Shown: positions 25,519 through 34,892, counted from the first letter of the stretch. The stretch: 64,000 nucleotides of DNA from CAYPPG01 sp964412555 (GCA_964412555.1 CAYPPG010000002.1:1-64000); one strand, 5' to 3'. Made by a program: numbers and translations. Notes: generated by a model not told the origin, from the sequence alone.

Positions 25519-26619
25519 TCATACTACCTCCTCTCCCTCTTTCATATCGACGTAATTCCACTGTTCCAATCTCGAATAGAGGGTTTTGCGGCTGACGCCG
25601 AGTATCTTGGCGGCTTTGCTTTTGTTGTTGCCGGTCATTCGTAAAGTGTTCAAGATGTATGCTTTTTGCACCTCTTCGATCGACAAGCCGATGGGGAGAA
25701 AGAGGTCGCCGTAGGTTGGCCTGGCGTGTGGATGATTGTCATACGCGGGAATATGGTCTGCATCGGTGGCGTTCACATTTGTGGAAACGAGACTCTCATG
25801 CGCATGGAGCATGTGGAAAGGATCCTCTTCTTCGTTGGGAAGGATGGACATGAAATGTTCCCGCAAAATATCCGTTTCCTCCGCAAAAACAGCGGCGCGG
25901 AAGATGGCATTCCGCAGTTCGCGGACGTTGCCCGGCCAGGAATACTCTTTCAAAAATTCCACGGCATCGTCTGTCAATTTTTTGGTAATGGTTTTGTTGT
26001 TTTTGTTGAATTCCTCCACGAAATGATTTGCTAAGACCGGGATATCGCTTTTTCTTTCCCGAAGTGGGGGAACATCGATTCGGATAACCTGCAGACGGTG
26101 TAACAAATCGGAGCGAAAGCAGTTACGGCGAACCGATTCGAGAGGATCGACATTGGCGGAGGAAATGATCCGGACATCTACGTCGTAATCGCGGCTGCCT
26201 CCGACCGGCCGGTATTTGCCGGTTTCCAGAACCCGCAGGAGCGAGACCTGCACATTGAAATCCATGGTCAGAATCTCATCGAAGTACAGACTCCCACCCT
26301 CGGCCTGGCGAAAACATCCCTCATATTTTCCGGATGCGCCGGTATAAGAGCCTTTTTCGTGGCCGAATAGTTCATTGGCGACCAGCTCTTTCGGGATGGC
26401 GCTCATGTTCAGGGCGACATACGGTCCGTCGCGGCGGTCGCTGCGTTCGTGAATTTCCCGAGCGATCAATTCTTTTCCGGTTCCGGTCTCCCCATAGATC
26501 ATGGCCGGATAATCGATGGAGGCGCATTTTTCGATGGTGTTGTAGATGCGCTTCATTTTTTTGCTGACACCGATCAACGGTCCGAAATTTTTATTGGGAC
26601 GGTTTTGTACGTTGTTCAT
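25519..26619 (-). CDS. sigma-54-dependent transcriptional activator
   Basis: 366 residues. AAA+ domain from about residue 12 to 245 with Walker A GETGTGKE (43-50), Walker B LYFDEI and arginine residues in CFRSDLLHRLQ; C-terminal Fis-type helix-turn-helix (about 320-355, NNKSKAAKILGVSRKTLYSRL split). No receiver or other sensor domain precedes the AAA+ part. The sigma-54 contact loop GAFTGA reads GSYTGA (90-95). It may activate the RpoN promoter at 14810 in front of the kinase-cheV operon. A low-complexity His/Asp-rich linker joins the two domains. Control could be by expression or by a partner protein. Confidence 0.92.
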   Translation of the reverse strand: MNNVQNRPNKNFGPLIGVSKKMKRIYNTIEKCASIDYPAMIYGETGTGKELIAREIHERSDRRDGPYVALNMSAIPKELVANELFGHEKGSYTGASGKYEGCFRQAEGGSLYFDEILTMDFNVQVSLLRVLETGKYRPVGGSRDYDVDVRIISSANVDPLESVRRNCFRSDLLHRLQVIRIDVPPLRERKSDIPVLANHFVEEFNKNNKTITKKLTDDAVEFLKEYSWPGNVRELRNAIFRAAVFAEETDILREHFMSILPNEEEDPFHMLHAHESLVSTNVNATDADHIPAYDNHPHARPTYGDLFLPIGLSIEEVQKAYILNTLRMTGNNKSKAAKILGVSRKTLYSRLEQWNYVDMKEGEEVV

Positions 26620-26666
26620 GATTTCTCTTCTTTACCATTTCTCTCGTGACATTCGAATGACGTTTT

Positions 26667-27725
26667 TTATAGAACCCCTATACTTAATTCCTTCATTTTG
26701 TAATCATAATATTTATTCATGAATGATGATTTGATGAGGTTGTATTTCAGAAAGGTGTTTTTAATGCGTTCCGGTGTTCCCCAATCGCTCCAATCCACCT
26801 TGGTCATTGGAATGACGGAGCACATATCGAAGGCGTGTTCCAAAATATCTTTCGAAAAATCAAATGGTTTCATGCTTTCGTGCAGACGGGCGAGAGCAGC
26901 TGATTCCTCTGTTCGCTCCAGATCGCCTGTCATTATTTGATACACGATGGTGCGATAGCGGGTAAATGCCTTCATGAGATCCGGTTGATGGATACGTCCC
27001 AGCGTCCAAAATACATTGGCCTTACCGGCGACGATCATGGTATTCCATAGATACCCTTGTTGTTTCAGGAGTTCCGCATGTTCTTGGACCGGTTTTTCGC
27101 AGAAATCGACGATACGGTAGGGTTGGGTGGAAGTTGATGCGCTTTCACTCCAATCCGGCACGTATTCTTCCACCGGTTTGATCCACCCATAATCACTTTC
27201 GGGGGAGGTGGGAATGGCGCCGAGCAGGAATAGATTATCGTTAGCGTATTGAGCGAAGACCGAGGTTCGGTAGGCATGATAATAAAACCGGTCTTCCGGC
27301 TGAACAAAATGGTCGGAAGGAAAAACAAGAACGACGGCGTAGGGATCGATTTCCATGATATGGGATAAAGCGACATAGATACCGGAAGCCGTGCCGCATG
27401 TTTTGGGTTGGCTGATCACTTTTCCCGGTAGGTGCTGATTGATTAAGTACTGAAGATGATTGTTGCCGACGACGGTGATGATATGGTCATCGGAAACGAG
27501 GGTACGGGCGCGATCAACGGTTTGTTGGAGAAGAGTGCGGTCTCCAAGAAAGGAGCAAAATTGTTTGGGGCGTTCTTCGTGCATCCATTCTTCCACAAAC
27601 GGTTTCATGCGTTCTCCGTCTCCCCCCGCCAGAATGATGGCCCAGGTGGAACAAATGGGAGATTTGCCATTTAGTCGTCGCGTTATATTCGAAATGTTAT
27701 GATTGTGATTAATCTTTTCATCCAT
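26667..27725 (-). CDS. mannose-1-phosphate guanylyltransferase-like enzyme
   Basis: 352 residues from an ATG with AAGGAGA 8 bases upstream; the open frame reaches 17 codons further but without support. Sugar nucleotidyltransferase fold with the pyrophosphorylase loop WAIILAGGDGERMKPF near residue 27, VFPSDHFVQPE (metal-binding Asp), GYLWNTMIVAGKANVFW and DWSDWGTPERI. These match the mannose-1-phosphate guanylyltransferase family, which makes GDP-mannose for glycans. It lacks the C-terminal isomerase half of long ManC proteins. No glycan cluster is adjacent. Confidence 0.8.
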   Translation of the reverse strand: MDEKINHNHNISNITRRLNGKSPICSTWAIILAGGDGERMKPFVEEWMHEERPKQFCSFLGDRTLLQQTVDRARTLVSDDHIITVVGNNHLQYLINQHLPGKVISQPKTCGTASGIYVALSHIMEIDPYAVVLVFPSDHFVQPEDRFYYHAYRTSVFAQYANDNLFLLGAIPTSPESDYGWIKPVEEYVPDWSESASTSTQPYRIVDFCEKPVQEHAELLKQQGYLWNTMIVAGKANVFWTLGRIHQPDLMKAFTRYRTIVYQIMTGDLERTEESAALARLHESMKPFDFSKDILEHAFDMCSVIPMTKVDWSDWGTPERIKNTFLKYNLIKSSFMNKYYDYKMKELSIGVL

Positions 27726-27809
27726 GATTTTATCTCCTTCTTTCTTTACCTTCATGAAGAGTATGACGATGATCATTCTTCCCTATTCCTTTTTCCAATC
27801 TTATTGTCA

Positions 27810-27868
27810 TTGTGGTGCAGAACTCTGGTCTGCGCTTCTAAAGTGCAGACAAGATAACTGCCCCACCA
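27810..27868. repeat. TTGTGGTGCAGA hairpin repeat
   Basis: Starts TTGTGGTGCAGA, ends CCCCACCA, with inner pairs GTCTGC/GCAGAC. It is the same family as 63289-63345 and, in part, 2844-2876. Non-coding. Confidence 0.55.
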
Positions 27869-28197
27869 TTTTTTATAGAGTATTCCGTCTTTTAGTTGTT
27901 TCTATTAAACATGAATTCATACCTCCTTACTATTGGATATTTTCCTGTTTTTTCTACAGGGGTTTCCCTGTAACAAATCTATACAGAGATAGACATTCTT
28001 TATTTGCTGACTGGGGATGCTGTTGGTCATATTGTTCTCCCACTAGATGTGTTTCTATCATTAAAGCAGGAGATGCGATTGTGACTATTCGGTAAAATCC
28101 TGCTTTTGCTACCGGAGAATCCCTGTAACTTTTTTTTGTAGAAAATGACAGTTGGGTGGGGGAGGTATATACTTATCAATAAGTGGAAGCTCTTGTC
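27869..28197. other. non-coding stretch upstream of the ECF sigma gene
   Basis: No gene is supported here. It holds two copies of CCTGTAAC (27966 and 28122 regions), the same -35-like word found in the predicted ECF promoter at 28408, but without a CGT at the right distance. They may be decayed promoter copies or chance. Confidence 0.4.
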
Positions 28198-28343
28198 TTT
28201 CGCCCTTTCAGGGCTGGTTTAGGGTTGAATGTTATTTTCCAGGGGCGTTGCCCGCTGGCTGTCATCTGTCACCCTTACAGGGTGGGATTTTCTTTGTTGT
28301 TTGGCGTTTTTCCAGGGGCGTTGCCCGCTGGCTGTTTTCTTGA
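28198..28343. repeat. composite hairpin repeat, partial
   Basis: GCCCTTTCAGGGC, then arm B (CCAGGGGCGTTGCCCGCTGG), then CACCCTTACAGGGTG, then a second arm B in the same orientation. The inverted arm B' is absent, so the large stem cannot form at this locus. Confidence 0.8.
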
Positions 28344-28407
28344 AAGCCGTTGAAGTGTGTGTAGAACGGAATCGTTGAGAATATCCACTCTCAACCAATA
28401 ATATTTC

Positions 28408-28433
28408 TGTAACAAATCCTGAAAGAGGGCGTT
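28408..28433 (+). promoter_or_regulatory. ECF-type promoter of the sigma factor gene
   Basis: TGTAAC (28408-28413), 16 bases, CGTT (28430-28433). An AAC -35 core with a CGT -10 at 16-base spacing is the pattern of many ECF promoters. The start would fall about 15 bases before the coding region, suggesting autoregulation. Confidence 0.55.
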
Positions 28434-28454
28434 ATAGGGGAAAGCAGCGATATC

Positions 28455-29108
28455 GTGAGTGAGAGTAAGATGGTAACCAGTTTCGTATCGAGCGTGGATG
28501 TCCTCGAGAGGACAACGCTTTCCAGGGAAGAGGAACTGCGCCAGATTGTGGAGGCGCGTTCCAGTCCGGAGGCGTTCGCGCCGATTTATGAACGATACTA
28601 CGATCGTGTTTACCTCTATCTCCTGCGCCGTTGCGGCAATCCGGCGACGGCTGAAGATTTGACGTCGGATACTTTCATGAAAGCCATGCGGGCGATCCCC
28701 AATTTTCGCTTTCGCGAAGTGCCCCTATTGGCCTGGCTGTTTCGAATCGCTCACAATACGTTTATTTCCCATTGCAGAAAGGAAAAAATACGAACCCTCT
28801 TTCGAGTGGAAAACAAACCGGAAGGAACCGCAGCGGAATACTGGGATCCGGCACAGTGCCGTAAAATGGATTATGAAGAAGCGGGGAAATTGATTGCGAA
28901 GATGATCCGGCGGTTGAAGCCACATGATCAATTTATCGTCACGTTGCGATATTATGAAGAAATGAGTATGCGGGATGTCGCGGCGGCGGTGGAAATGACG
29001 GAAGGATGTGTCCGCACCCGCCTGCATCGCGCGTTGGTTCGCCTGCGCAAACTGGTCGAAAAAGAAGCACCGGATGTTGCGCAGCTGATCGGTGAAGGTG
29101 GAGCATGA
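28455..29108 (+). CDS. ECF-family RNA polymerase sigma factor
   Basis: 217 residues. Region 2 (about 40-105) shows YYDRVYLYLLRRCGN and the DLTSDTFMKA core that binds the -10 and polymerase; region 4 (about 145-205) has FIVTLRYYEEMSMRDVAAAV and a helix-turn-helix. No region 1 or 3, as in ECF factors. Its ATGA overlap with the FecR-like gene makes that protein the likely anti-sigma or signal transducer. Start is GTG at 28455; the ATG at 28470 is an alternative, and neither ribosome site is strong. A matching ECF promoter just upstream suggests autoregulation. Confidence 0.92.
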   Translation: MSESKMVTSFVSSVDVLERTTLSREEELRQIVEARSSPEAFAPIYERYYDRVYLYLLRRCGNPATAEDLTSDTFMKAMRAIPNFRFREVPLLAWLFRIAHNTFISHCRKEKIRTLFRVENKPEGTAAEYWDPAQCRKMDYEEAGKLIAKMIRRLKPHDQFIVTLRYYEEMSMRDVAAAVEMTEGCVRTRLHRALVRLRKLVEKEAPDVAQLIGEGGA

Positions 29109-29677
29109 AAGAGCAGGAACAGATCAAACAGATGGAAAATATGCTGCGGCGGACACGCCTCCATGCGCCGATCAATCCGGAGCATAAAAACCGGCTGCGA
29201 AAACAATTGTTTTCCGGAACAAAATCCAGGCCGCGGCCGTTTTTCTCGGTTCACATTGGCTTCGCGGTTACGGCGGTTTTGGCAGTCATCGGACTGTATT
29301 CTCTTTATACGCCGGTAACCCCTTCCGCTGTCGGAACGGTGATATGGCATTCCGATTCGGAACTGATTGAAGGAGTGGACGAAAAAGGGGCTTATCATAT
29401 CGGAGAGGATATATATTCCGGCAGGATGTATCATACGGGGGATCAGATTGTCACCCTCGTGCTGGATGATGGAAGCCGGTTGCAATTTTTGCGGCAGTCA
29501 GCCTTTGCGATTCAAGCCTCTTCGACGGATCGCCTTCACGATGATTCCATCATTCAATTGAAACGGGGGACGTTAAAAGCATCCGTGATGAAAAGCTTAG
29601 ATCATTCTATGATCGTGAAAACACCGGATGTGGAAGTCAAAGTTGTCGGCACGGAGTTTATCGTACGAGTCTATTGA
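29105..29677 (+). CDS. FecR-like membrane protein, truncated domain
   Basis: 190 residues. A charged cytoplasmic stretch (1-45) precedes one membrane helix (about 48-66), then a periplasmic FecR-type beta domain (HTGDQIVTLVLDDGSRLQF, IQLKRGTLKASV, IVKTPDVEVKVVGTEFIVRVY). FecR proteins transmit outer signals to a cognate ECF sigma. The domain stops at GTEFIVRVY, where the family normally continues with a VxVxEGxVxV strand; that strand appears at the start of the next gene. Overlaps the sigma gene by four bases, so translation is coupled. Confidence 0.8.
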   Translation: MKEQEQIKQMENMLRRTRLHAPINPEHKNRLRKQLFSGTKSRPRPFFSVHIGFAVTAVLAVIGLYSLYTPVTPSAVGTVIWHSDSELIEGVDEKGAYHIGEDIYSGRMYHTGDQIVTLVLDDGSRLQFLRQSAFAIQASSTDRLHDDSIIQLKRGTLKASVMKSLDHSMIVKTPDVEVKVVGTEFIVRVY

Positions 29678-29720
29678 ACATTTCTGGACAATGCATCCAC
29701 AACCATAGGAGACCGGAACC

Positions 29721-32021
29721 ATGAGACGCTACGGGTTCATTGTGGGGAGTTTTGCGCTGCTTGTTTTTGTGATTATAATTTTAGTATTCCACTCGAATTC
29801 ATTTCGCTCGACTCATACATCCGTTGAAGTCCAGGAAGGAAAAGTCGAAGTGCGCGGTTTCCACAATGAGGGGTTGCTGGAAACGTTGACTGCCGGTGAA
29901 CTGTTAATCGCATCGAGCGGAAAGGTGGAAGAGAAAAGAAAATCCATTCAGGTTCTGGAAGACAACGAGCCTGAAGAGGAAACCAATTGGGTTAGTGGCT
30001 CTATTCATCGGGATATTGGTACCTCCGGGCAGGAGGAACCATCCGAAGCGGCGGGAAATGGGGAACTGGCAACCGCTTCATCCCTAGTTACTGTTCAAGG
30101 GACAGTGATCAGCCGGAAGACACGCGAACCGGTGGAAGGGGCACGAGTGCTGCTGATGCGAAAAGGATCGCAACCTTCCGGTCCAAAATCGGAAATCAGC
30201 AAGGGGGATGGTTCGTTCAAATTCGAGAAGGTGCAGTCTGGCTCCTATCGCATCTTTGCGGAAGGAGGAGAGTATATCAAAACCGAAGGTCCTGCCTTCT
30301 CCGTGAAAGCCGGCCAGGAACCGCCGTCAATTGTGATCGAAATCGAAAAAGGAGTGGAACTGAAAGGAATTATCATCAACCAAGATCGAGTTCCGGTTGC
30401 TGGAGCACAAATCGGATGCCAATCGAGATTGTTGAATTGGAATAGCGGCGGTTTTCTGTCAGTGGACCAGGTGTATTTTGAAGATTCCGTAGTTACCGCC
30501 GAAGATGGCACTTTTCGCGTGGAACACTTTTCACCTACAGGTGATATCTTGATTGTTTCCCATGAGCGTTATGCGATGAAAAGGATTGCCGTGACACCGG
30601 AGATGATCGGGCAAGAACCTGTGACCGTTGTTATGGAGAGGGGTGGATCGATTGTCGGTCTTGTTGTGGATGAAGATTTGCGGCCGCAATCCGGTTTGAC
30701 GATTCGTTATGCCAATGAGCCGGAGCACTCTCTTCGCGGACGGACCGTGACAGATGAATATGGTGAGTACCGCTTCGATTATCTTCCTGCCATGACCTAT
30801 ACGGTGACGAAAGAGGGACGGATTTCTTTCAGCATCGATCAGGAATTCAAACAAGTGGCTGTCCGGGAAGGAGAAGTGTCAAGAGCCGACTTCGGCATCG
30901 GAGAAGGAGCGGAAGTGCGCGGGACAATCTACAAAGAAAACCAACCGGTTCCTGGCGCATTCATCGGCCTTTCCTATGGAGAAGGCCATAATGATTATTG
31001 TTACTTTACACGTTCCCAGGAGGATGGAACTTATTCCCTCAAAGGAGTTAAGCCGGGACAGTATATTATATACTATGATACACGCACGTTATCGTCCCGC
31101 GATGAATTTGAAATTACGACGAACGAAGGTGTTCAATGGATTACGATCACCGAGGATCAAGAGGAATATATCGTCGATTTGTTTGTACGCTCCTATGCAA
31201 TCGACGGAACGGTAGTGGATGCCGAGACTGGGAAGCCCCTTCGTGGGGTGATGATTCATCATGTTTGCGACTTTCAAGCGGACCGGGGGACATGGAATGC
31301 CTTGCGTAGTCAACAGACGAATGAAAATGGAACATTTGAACAAACGGTAAAAGCGCCGGGTCTCTATCGGTTTGTCGCTTCCAAAGAAGGATATACTGTC
31401 GCAGAATTCTCTGTCAGTATTGTTTCCCAACAGCAGTGGAATACGCGTATTTCTGTGGAGGTGCAACTTTCGAAATCCGATACGTCGATCATAGCCCATG
31501 TGTTTTATGCGGGAGAACCGTTTTTCTCCGATCAACTATATTTCACGGTTCAAAAAGAGGAATATCGGTATCGTGTGCAATCGAAACCGGGACAGAGAGG
31601 AGTCTATCATTTGTCGGGGTTGAATGAGGGAAGGCAATTCGTCTCCGCCTTATTGTGGGATCGGACTCGTTATTTGATGAGTTATCCGGAAGAGATTGTC
31701 TTGCAAAAGGGACAGACGGGGAGAATATTTCTCGATCTTGTGGAAGTGATTTATTATGACATTAATATGAATACCAGCGATGACCGGCTCGTGGACGGCA
31801 GCCGGGTACGGTTGGAAATCCCCGATTTTCCCAATGCCGTGTATCAACCGGTGTATCCACTCGGAAACAATCTGATTCGGCAAATGATTCCAAAAGGCCG
31901 CCATATGGTGCGCTTGTTGGTTCCCGGATATCGGCCGGTCGAGTTTATTCCTGAGGAGGTCGCGTTGTTTCGCGACGGACCGCAACGGGGTGAAGTGGAA
32001 GTGCAGTTGATGAGGGAATAA
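29721..32021 (+). CDS. membrane protein with carboxypeptidase-like regulatory repeats
   Basis: 766 residues. An N-terminal membrane helix (about 5-25) is followed by a short FecR-like tail (SVEVQEGKVEV, LTAGELLIASSG at 36-70) that looks like the missing end of the preceding protein. Then come about five to six carboxypeptidase-regulatory/CarboxypepD-like beta domains (e.g. VTVQGTVISRKTREPVEGARV, AIDGTVVDAETGKPLRGVM), each about 80-100 residues. Such domains are extracellular stalks or binding modules. Same operon as the ECF sigma and FecR-like genes, so it is a probable surface output or sensor of that system. Confidence 0.8.
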   Translation: MRRYGFIVGSFALLVFVIIILVFHSNSFRSTHTSVEVQEGKVEVRGFHNEGLLETLTAGELLIASSGKVEEKRKSIQVLEDNEPEEETNWVSGSIHRDIGTSGQEEPSEAAGNGELATASSLVTVQGTVISRKTREPVEGARVLLMRKGSQPSGPKSEISKGDGSFKFEKVQSGSYRIFAEGGEYIKTEGPAFSVKAGQEPPSIVIEIEKGVELKGIIINQDRVPVAGAQIGCQSRLLNWNSGGFLSVDQVYFEDSVVTAEDGTFRVEHFSPTGDILIVSHERYAMKRIAVTPEMIGQEPVTVVMERGGSIVGLVVDEDLRPQSGLTIRYANEPEHSLRGRTVTDEYGEYRFDYLPAMTYTVTKEGRISFSIDQEFKQVAVREGEVSRADFGIGEGAEVRGTIYKENQPVPGAFIGLSYGEGHNDYCYFTRSQEDGTYSLKGVKPGQYIIYYDTRTLSSRDEFEITTNEGVQWITITEDQEEYIVDLFVRSYAIDGTVVDAETGKPLRGVMIHHVCDFQADRGTWNALRSQQTNENGTFEQTVKAPGLYRFVASKEGYTVAEFSVSIVSQQQWNTRISVEVQLSKSDTSIIAHVFYAGEPFFSDQLYFTVQKEEYRYRVQSKPGQRGVYHLSGLNEGRQFVSALLWDRTRYLMSYPEEIVLQKGQTGRIFLDLVEVIYYDINMNTSDDRLVDGSRVRLEIPDFPNAVYQPVYPLGNNLIRQMIPKGRHMVRLLVPGYRPVEFIPEEVALFRDGPQRGEVEVQLMRE

Positions 32022-32027
32022 GCGTTT

Positions 32028-32819
32028 TTAATCTGTCCGCCGGAGGACGGAGCGATTGATCCGGATCAGTGAACTCACTGGAAAAAAGCGGCCAAGAAAT
32101 ACGAATAGTTTGTTTGACGTTCCGGCAACGACATAAGGTTTTTTCCCCAGTGCCTTCAAGGCTTGCCGTGCAACCGCATCCGGTGTCAATCCGTTGAACG
32201 GTGCAGCGGGTTGGATGTCGTTCCTTTCGAAGAATTCCGTATGGGTATGGCCGGGTAATAGAGCCAAGACATCAATCCCATACGATTTGTATTCGCCGTT
32301 AAGAGCGGTGGAAAAGTCGTATTGAAACGATTTTACGGCGGAGTATGTTGCCATAAAGGGCGTAGGGAATCGGCTGACGATACTGGACACAAAAATAATC
32401 CCACCACGTTTCTTCTTTTTCATTTTTGGGAGAATAGAATGGGTCAGTCTCAACGGGGTTTTGCAGGAAAGATCGATCATGGACATTTCTTCCTCGATAT
32501 CCAATTGATCGAATTCACCGTGGCTTCCCGTGCCGGCATTGTGAATCATCAATCCAATTTCCATGTTCGCATTCGAGATTTGTTGAACGATGTTGTTACT
32601 GGCGTCCTCTTTGGCGAGATCCTGTGAAATAGAGAGCACGGTGACATGAAATCGGGATTGCAAATCCTCTTTGATTTCCTCCAAGCGTTGCTCCCGGCGG
32701 GCAACAAGTACGAGATCGAATCCTTCGGCGGCCAAACAATCGGCAAATGCTTTCCCGATGCCCGATGATGCGCCTGTCACCAGGGCAGCCGGACCGTACT
32801 GATCCACAGTTTTTTTCAT
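32028..32819 (-). CDS. short-chain dehydrogenase/reductase
   Basis: 263 residues. Classical SDR: cofactor loop GASSGIGKAFA near residue 15, NAG (NAGTGSHGEF) and the catalytic triad Ser in FVSSIVSRF with YSAVK. The Arg after the second strand (VARREQRLEEI) favours NADPH. The hydrophobic C-terminus (FVFLGRFFPVSSLIRI) may touch the membrane, as in lipid- or quinone-related SDRs. Start at 32819 chosen over one 14 codons earlier because of AGAAGG upstream. Substrate unknown. Converges on the surface-protein gene with 6 bases between. Confidence 0.88.
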   Translation of the reverse strand: MKKTVDQYGPAALVTGASSGIGKAFADCLAAEGFDLVLVARREQRLEEIKEDLQSRFHVTVLSISQDLAKEDASNNIVQQISNANMEIGLMIHNAGTGSHGEFDQLDIEEEMSMIDLSCKTPLRLTHSILPKMKKKKRGGIIFVSSIVSRFPTPFMATYSAVKSFQYDFSTALNGEYKSYGIDVLALLPGHTHTEFFERNDIQPAAPFNGLTPDAVARQALKALGKKPYVVAGTSNKLFVFLGRFFPVSSLIRINRSVLRRTD

Positions 32820-32883
32820 TTGACCTTCTTTGTACGGTATTCCAGAATAGGATTTGTGCACTGTATTTGTGTGCCTAGAATGC

Positions 32884-33369
32884 TTAGATATTCGGTTCTA
32901 TAGAGAGTATAGCACGTCTGTAACTATACAAGGACGGGTTCCCCTTGTCTCTGAGTTGCAGGATCACATGAACGGTGCTTTTTTCTTTAATCGTGGGTGC
33001 TCGAAAACTCGTGCTGGAGGAAGTGTGATCACGGAGTTCGATCTCGCCTTGATAGGTTCCCGCTTCCGGATAGACGAACCAACGGATTTCGAATTCATCC
33101 CCATCCGGGTCGTTCGAGCCTTCAGCCGATAGTGTCACTTGTTTACCGGATTTTACAAGGATTTCCACAATTTCTTTGCTGCGGTTTCCGTTGAGAACGG
33201 CAATGGGATTATGGTTGGCGTCCTCGTATTGCTTTGCGATGCACCAATCCATGCGAGCGGCAAAGTCGTATTGATACGCTTCGCGCCAGCGCCAAATGGT
33301 CGTTTGGTATGTTCCGATTTGGTTGTAAAGATTTTCGGTTTGTTTTCGACCGGAAAGATTGACATCCAT
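32884..33369 (-). pseudogene. C-terminal remnant of a DUF1593/Sde182-type secreted hydrolase
   Basis: 161 codons matching only the end of the DUF1593 family: TIWRWREAYQYDFAARMDWC followed by the Sde182 C-terminal beta domain (VTLSAEGSNDPDGDEFEIRW, VYPEAGTY, LHVILQLRDKG-like). The N-terminal nucleoside hydrolase-like domain of about 300 residues is absent and a TGA directly precedes the first ATG. Either a decayed gene or a free-standing domain without a signal peptide; decay is more likely. Confidence 0.65.
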
Positions 33370-33431
33370 TCAGGATTATTGCGAAAATAGGGAAAGCCTG
33401 AATAGAAAAAAAACTGCGGGAGGAAAAAATC

Positions 33432-34883
33432 ATGACAATGAACCAATCTGATTTTGGCTCGTTTTCGCGACGCGCGTTCATTGGCGGTTGTGCTGCCTGT
33501 GCGGCTGGGAGTGTGGCGTTGGCGCACGCTGCGGCTTCGCGTTCAACTTTAACCTGTAACGATCTGTATCCCAAAGTGAAGACCAAAGTTCGCCTGGTCT
33601 TTTCCCATTCGGACCCGGCCGAAGAAATATGGCCGAATATCGGCTTCGATTTTGAAGGCAGAAAGAAAGAATTGACTCAACAGCTGCAAGCCGCCTGCCC
33701 GGATATCGAATTACTACCGGTGACACTTCAAAAAGCGGAGCAAGCGGAACAGATGCTTGCGGAGGATAAGGACATCGAGGGATATATATGTTTCATTCTT
33801 GGACTTGGCCCGGGATTGGTCAGCCCCACGGCGATTTTGGAAAGCGGACGGCCGTGTATTCTGGTTGACGATTTATTCGGAGGATCGGGACGTTTTCTCG
33901 GAGAGATGAACAATGCCTCTAAAAAAGGATTGAAAGTGGTTGGTGTGTCTTCCTCCCGTATCCAAGATGTCGCGGATGTGGCGCGATGTTTTGTGGCCAT
34001 GAAAAAATTGAAGCATTCCCGAATCTTGGATTTCACCGAGCGTTCAAAAGATCGACTGTGGGGCGGAGTGAAGCTGGAAGAATTCGAGAATTTATTCGGG
34101 ACGAAGATCGATGTTTTAGGGGCGAAAGAATTGAATGACGCCTATGAAAATGCCGACCGCGAACAAGCGAAAGCATGGGCGCAGCATTGGATTCGCAATG
34201 CCCGAAAAGTGATTGAACCGCCGGAAGAGGAGATTGTGAAATCCGGAGCCATGTACGTTGCGCTGCAAAACCTGATGAAGGAACGGGAAGCGCAGGCCGT
34301 TGCGATTGATTGCTTGGGATTGTTCTATAGCAATAAGATGTTTGCCTATCCCTGTCTCGGATTTTTCCAATTGAATAACGACGGACTCGTCGGAGCGTGT
34401 GAAAGTGATCTGTATTCCACGATTACCATGTTGGCCATGGGATATCTGACAGGAATCCCCGGGTATATTTCCGATCCGGTGATCGATACCTCGAAAAATC
34501 AAATCATTTATGCGCATTGCGTCGCGATGAATCAAGTATATGGTCCGGATGGCCCAGGGAATTCCTATGATATTCGGGATCACTCGGAAGATCGGAAAGG
34601 GGCGGCGATCCGCTCATTGATGCCGTTGGGAGAAATGACCACATCCTTGAAATTCCGGCCGGAACAGAAACGGGTCGTCATGCACCAAGCCAAAACAGTG
34701 GCCAATCTCGATATCGACAAAGCCTGCCGTACCAAACTGGCGGCGGAAATCGTCGGGGATATTTATAAAGTTATGAAAAACTGGGATTACGGCTGGCATC
34801 GTGTGACGTTTTACGGTGATCATAAAAAGGCTGTGGAAGATTATGCCACTTTGATGGGCATCGAAGTGGTGCATGAAGCCTAA
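33432..34883 (+). CDS. Tat-exported sugar isomerase-like protein
   Basis: 483 residues. Starts with a twin-arginine signal (SRRAFIGG, hydrophobic core, AHAA near residue 34) and GGGAGG ribosome site. The body resembles L-fucose/L-arabinose isomerase-fold proteins: an N-terminal part with IWPNIGFDFEGRKKEL, and a C-terminal part with VAIDCLGLF, YPCLGFFQLNNDGLVGACESD and YLTGIPGYISDP, as in the cytosolic isomerases' substrate region. Export of such a protein is unusual and suggests a modified role on sugars in the periplasm. The sugar isomerase/epimerase gene downstream is a likely partner. Confidence 0.7.
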   Translation: MTMNQSDFGSFSRRAFIGGCAACAAGSVALAHAAASRSTLTCNDLYPKVKTKVRLVFSHSDPAEEIWPNIGFDFEGRKKELTQQLQAACPDIELLPVTLQKAEQAEQMLAEDKDIEGYICFILGLGPGLVSPTAILESGRPCILVDDLFGGSGRFLGEMNNASKKGLKVVGVSSSRIQDVADVARCFVAMKKLKHSRILDFTERSKDRLWGGVKLEEFENLFGTKIDVLGAKELNDAYENADREQAKAWAQHWIRNARKVIEPPEEEIVKSGAMYVALQNLMKEREAQAVAIDCLGLFYSNKMFAYPCLGFFQLNNDGLVGACESDLYSTITMLAMGYLTGIPGYISDPVIDTSKNQIIYAHCVAMNQVYGPDGPGNSYDIRDHSEDRKGAAIRSLMPLGEMTTSLKFRPEQKRVVMHQAKTVANLDIDKACRTKLAAEIVGDIYKVMKNWDYGWHRVTFYGDHKKAVEDYATLMGIEVVHEA

Positions 34884-34892
34884 TCCAATTCT

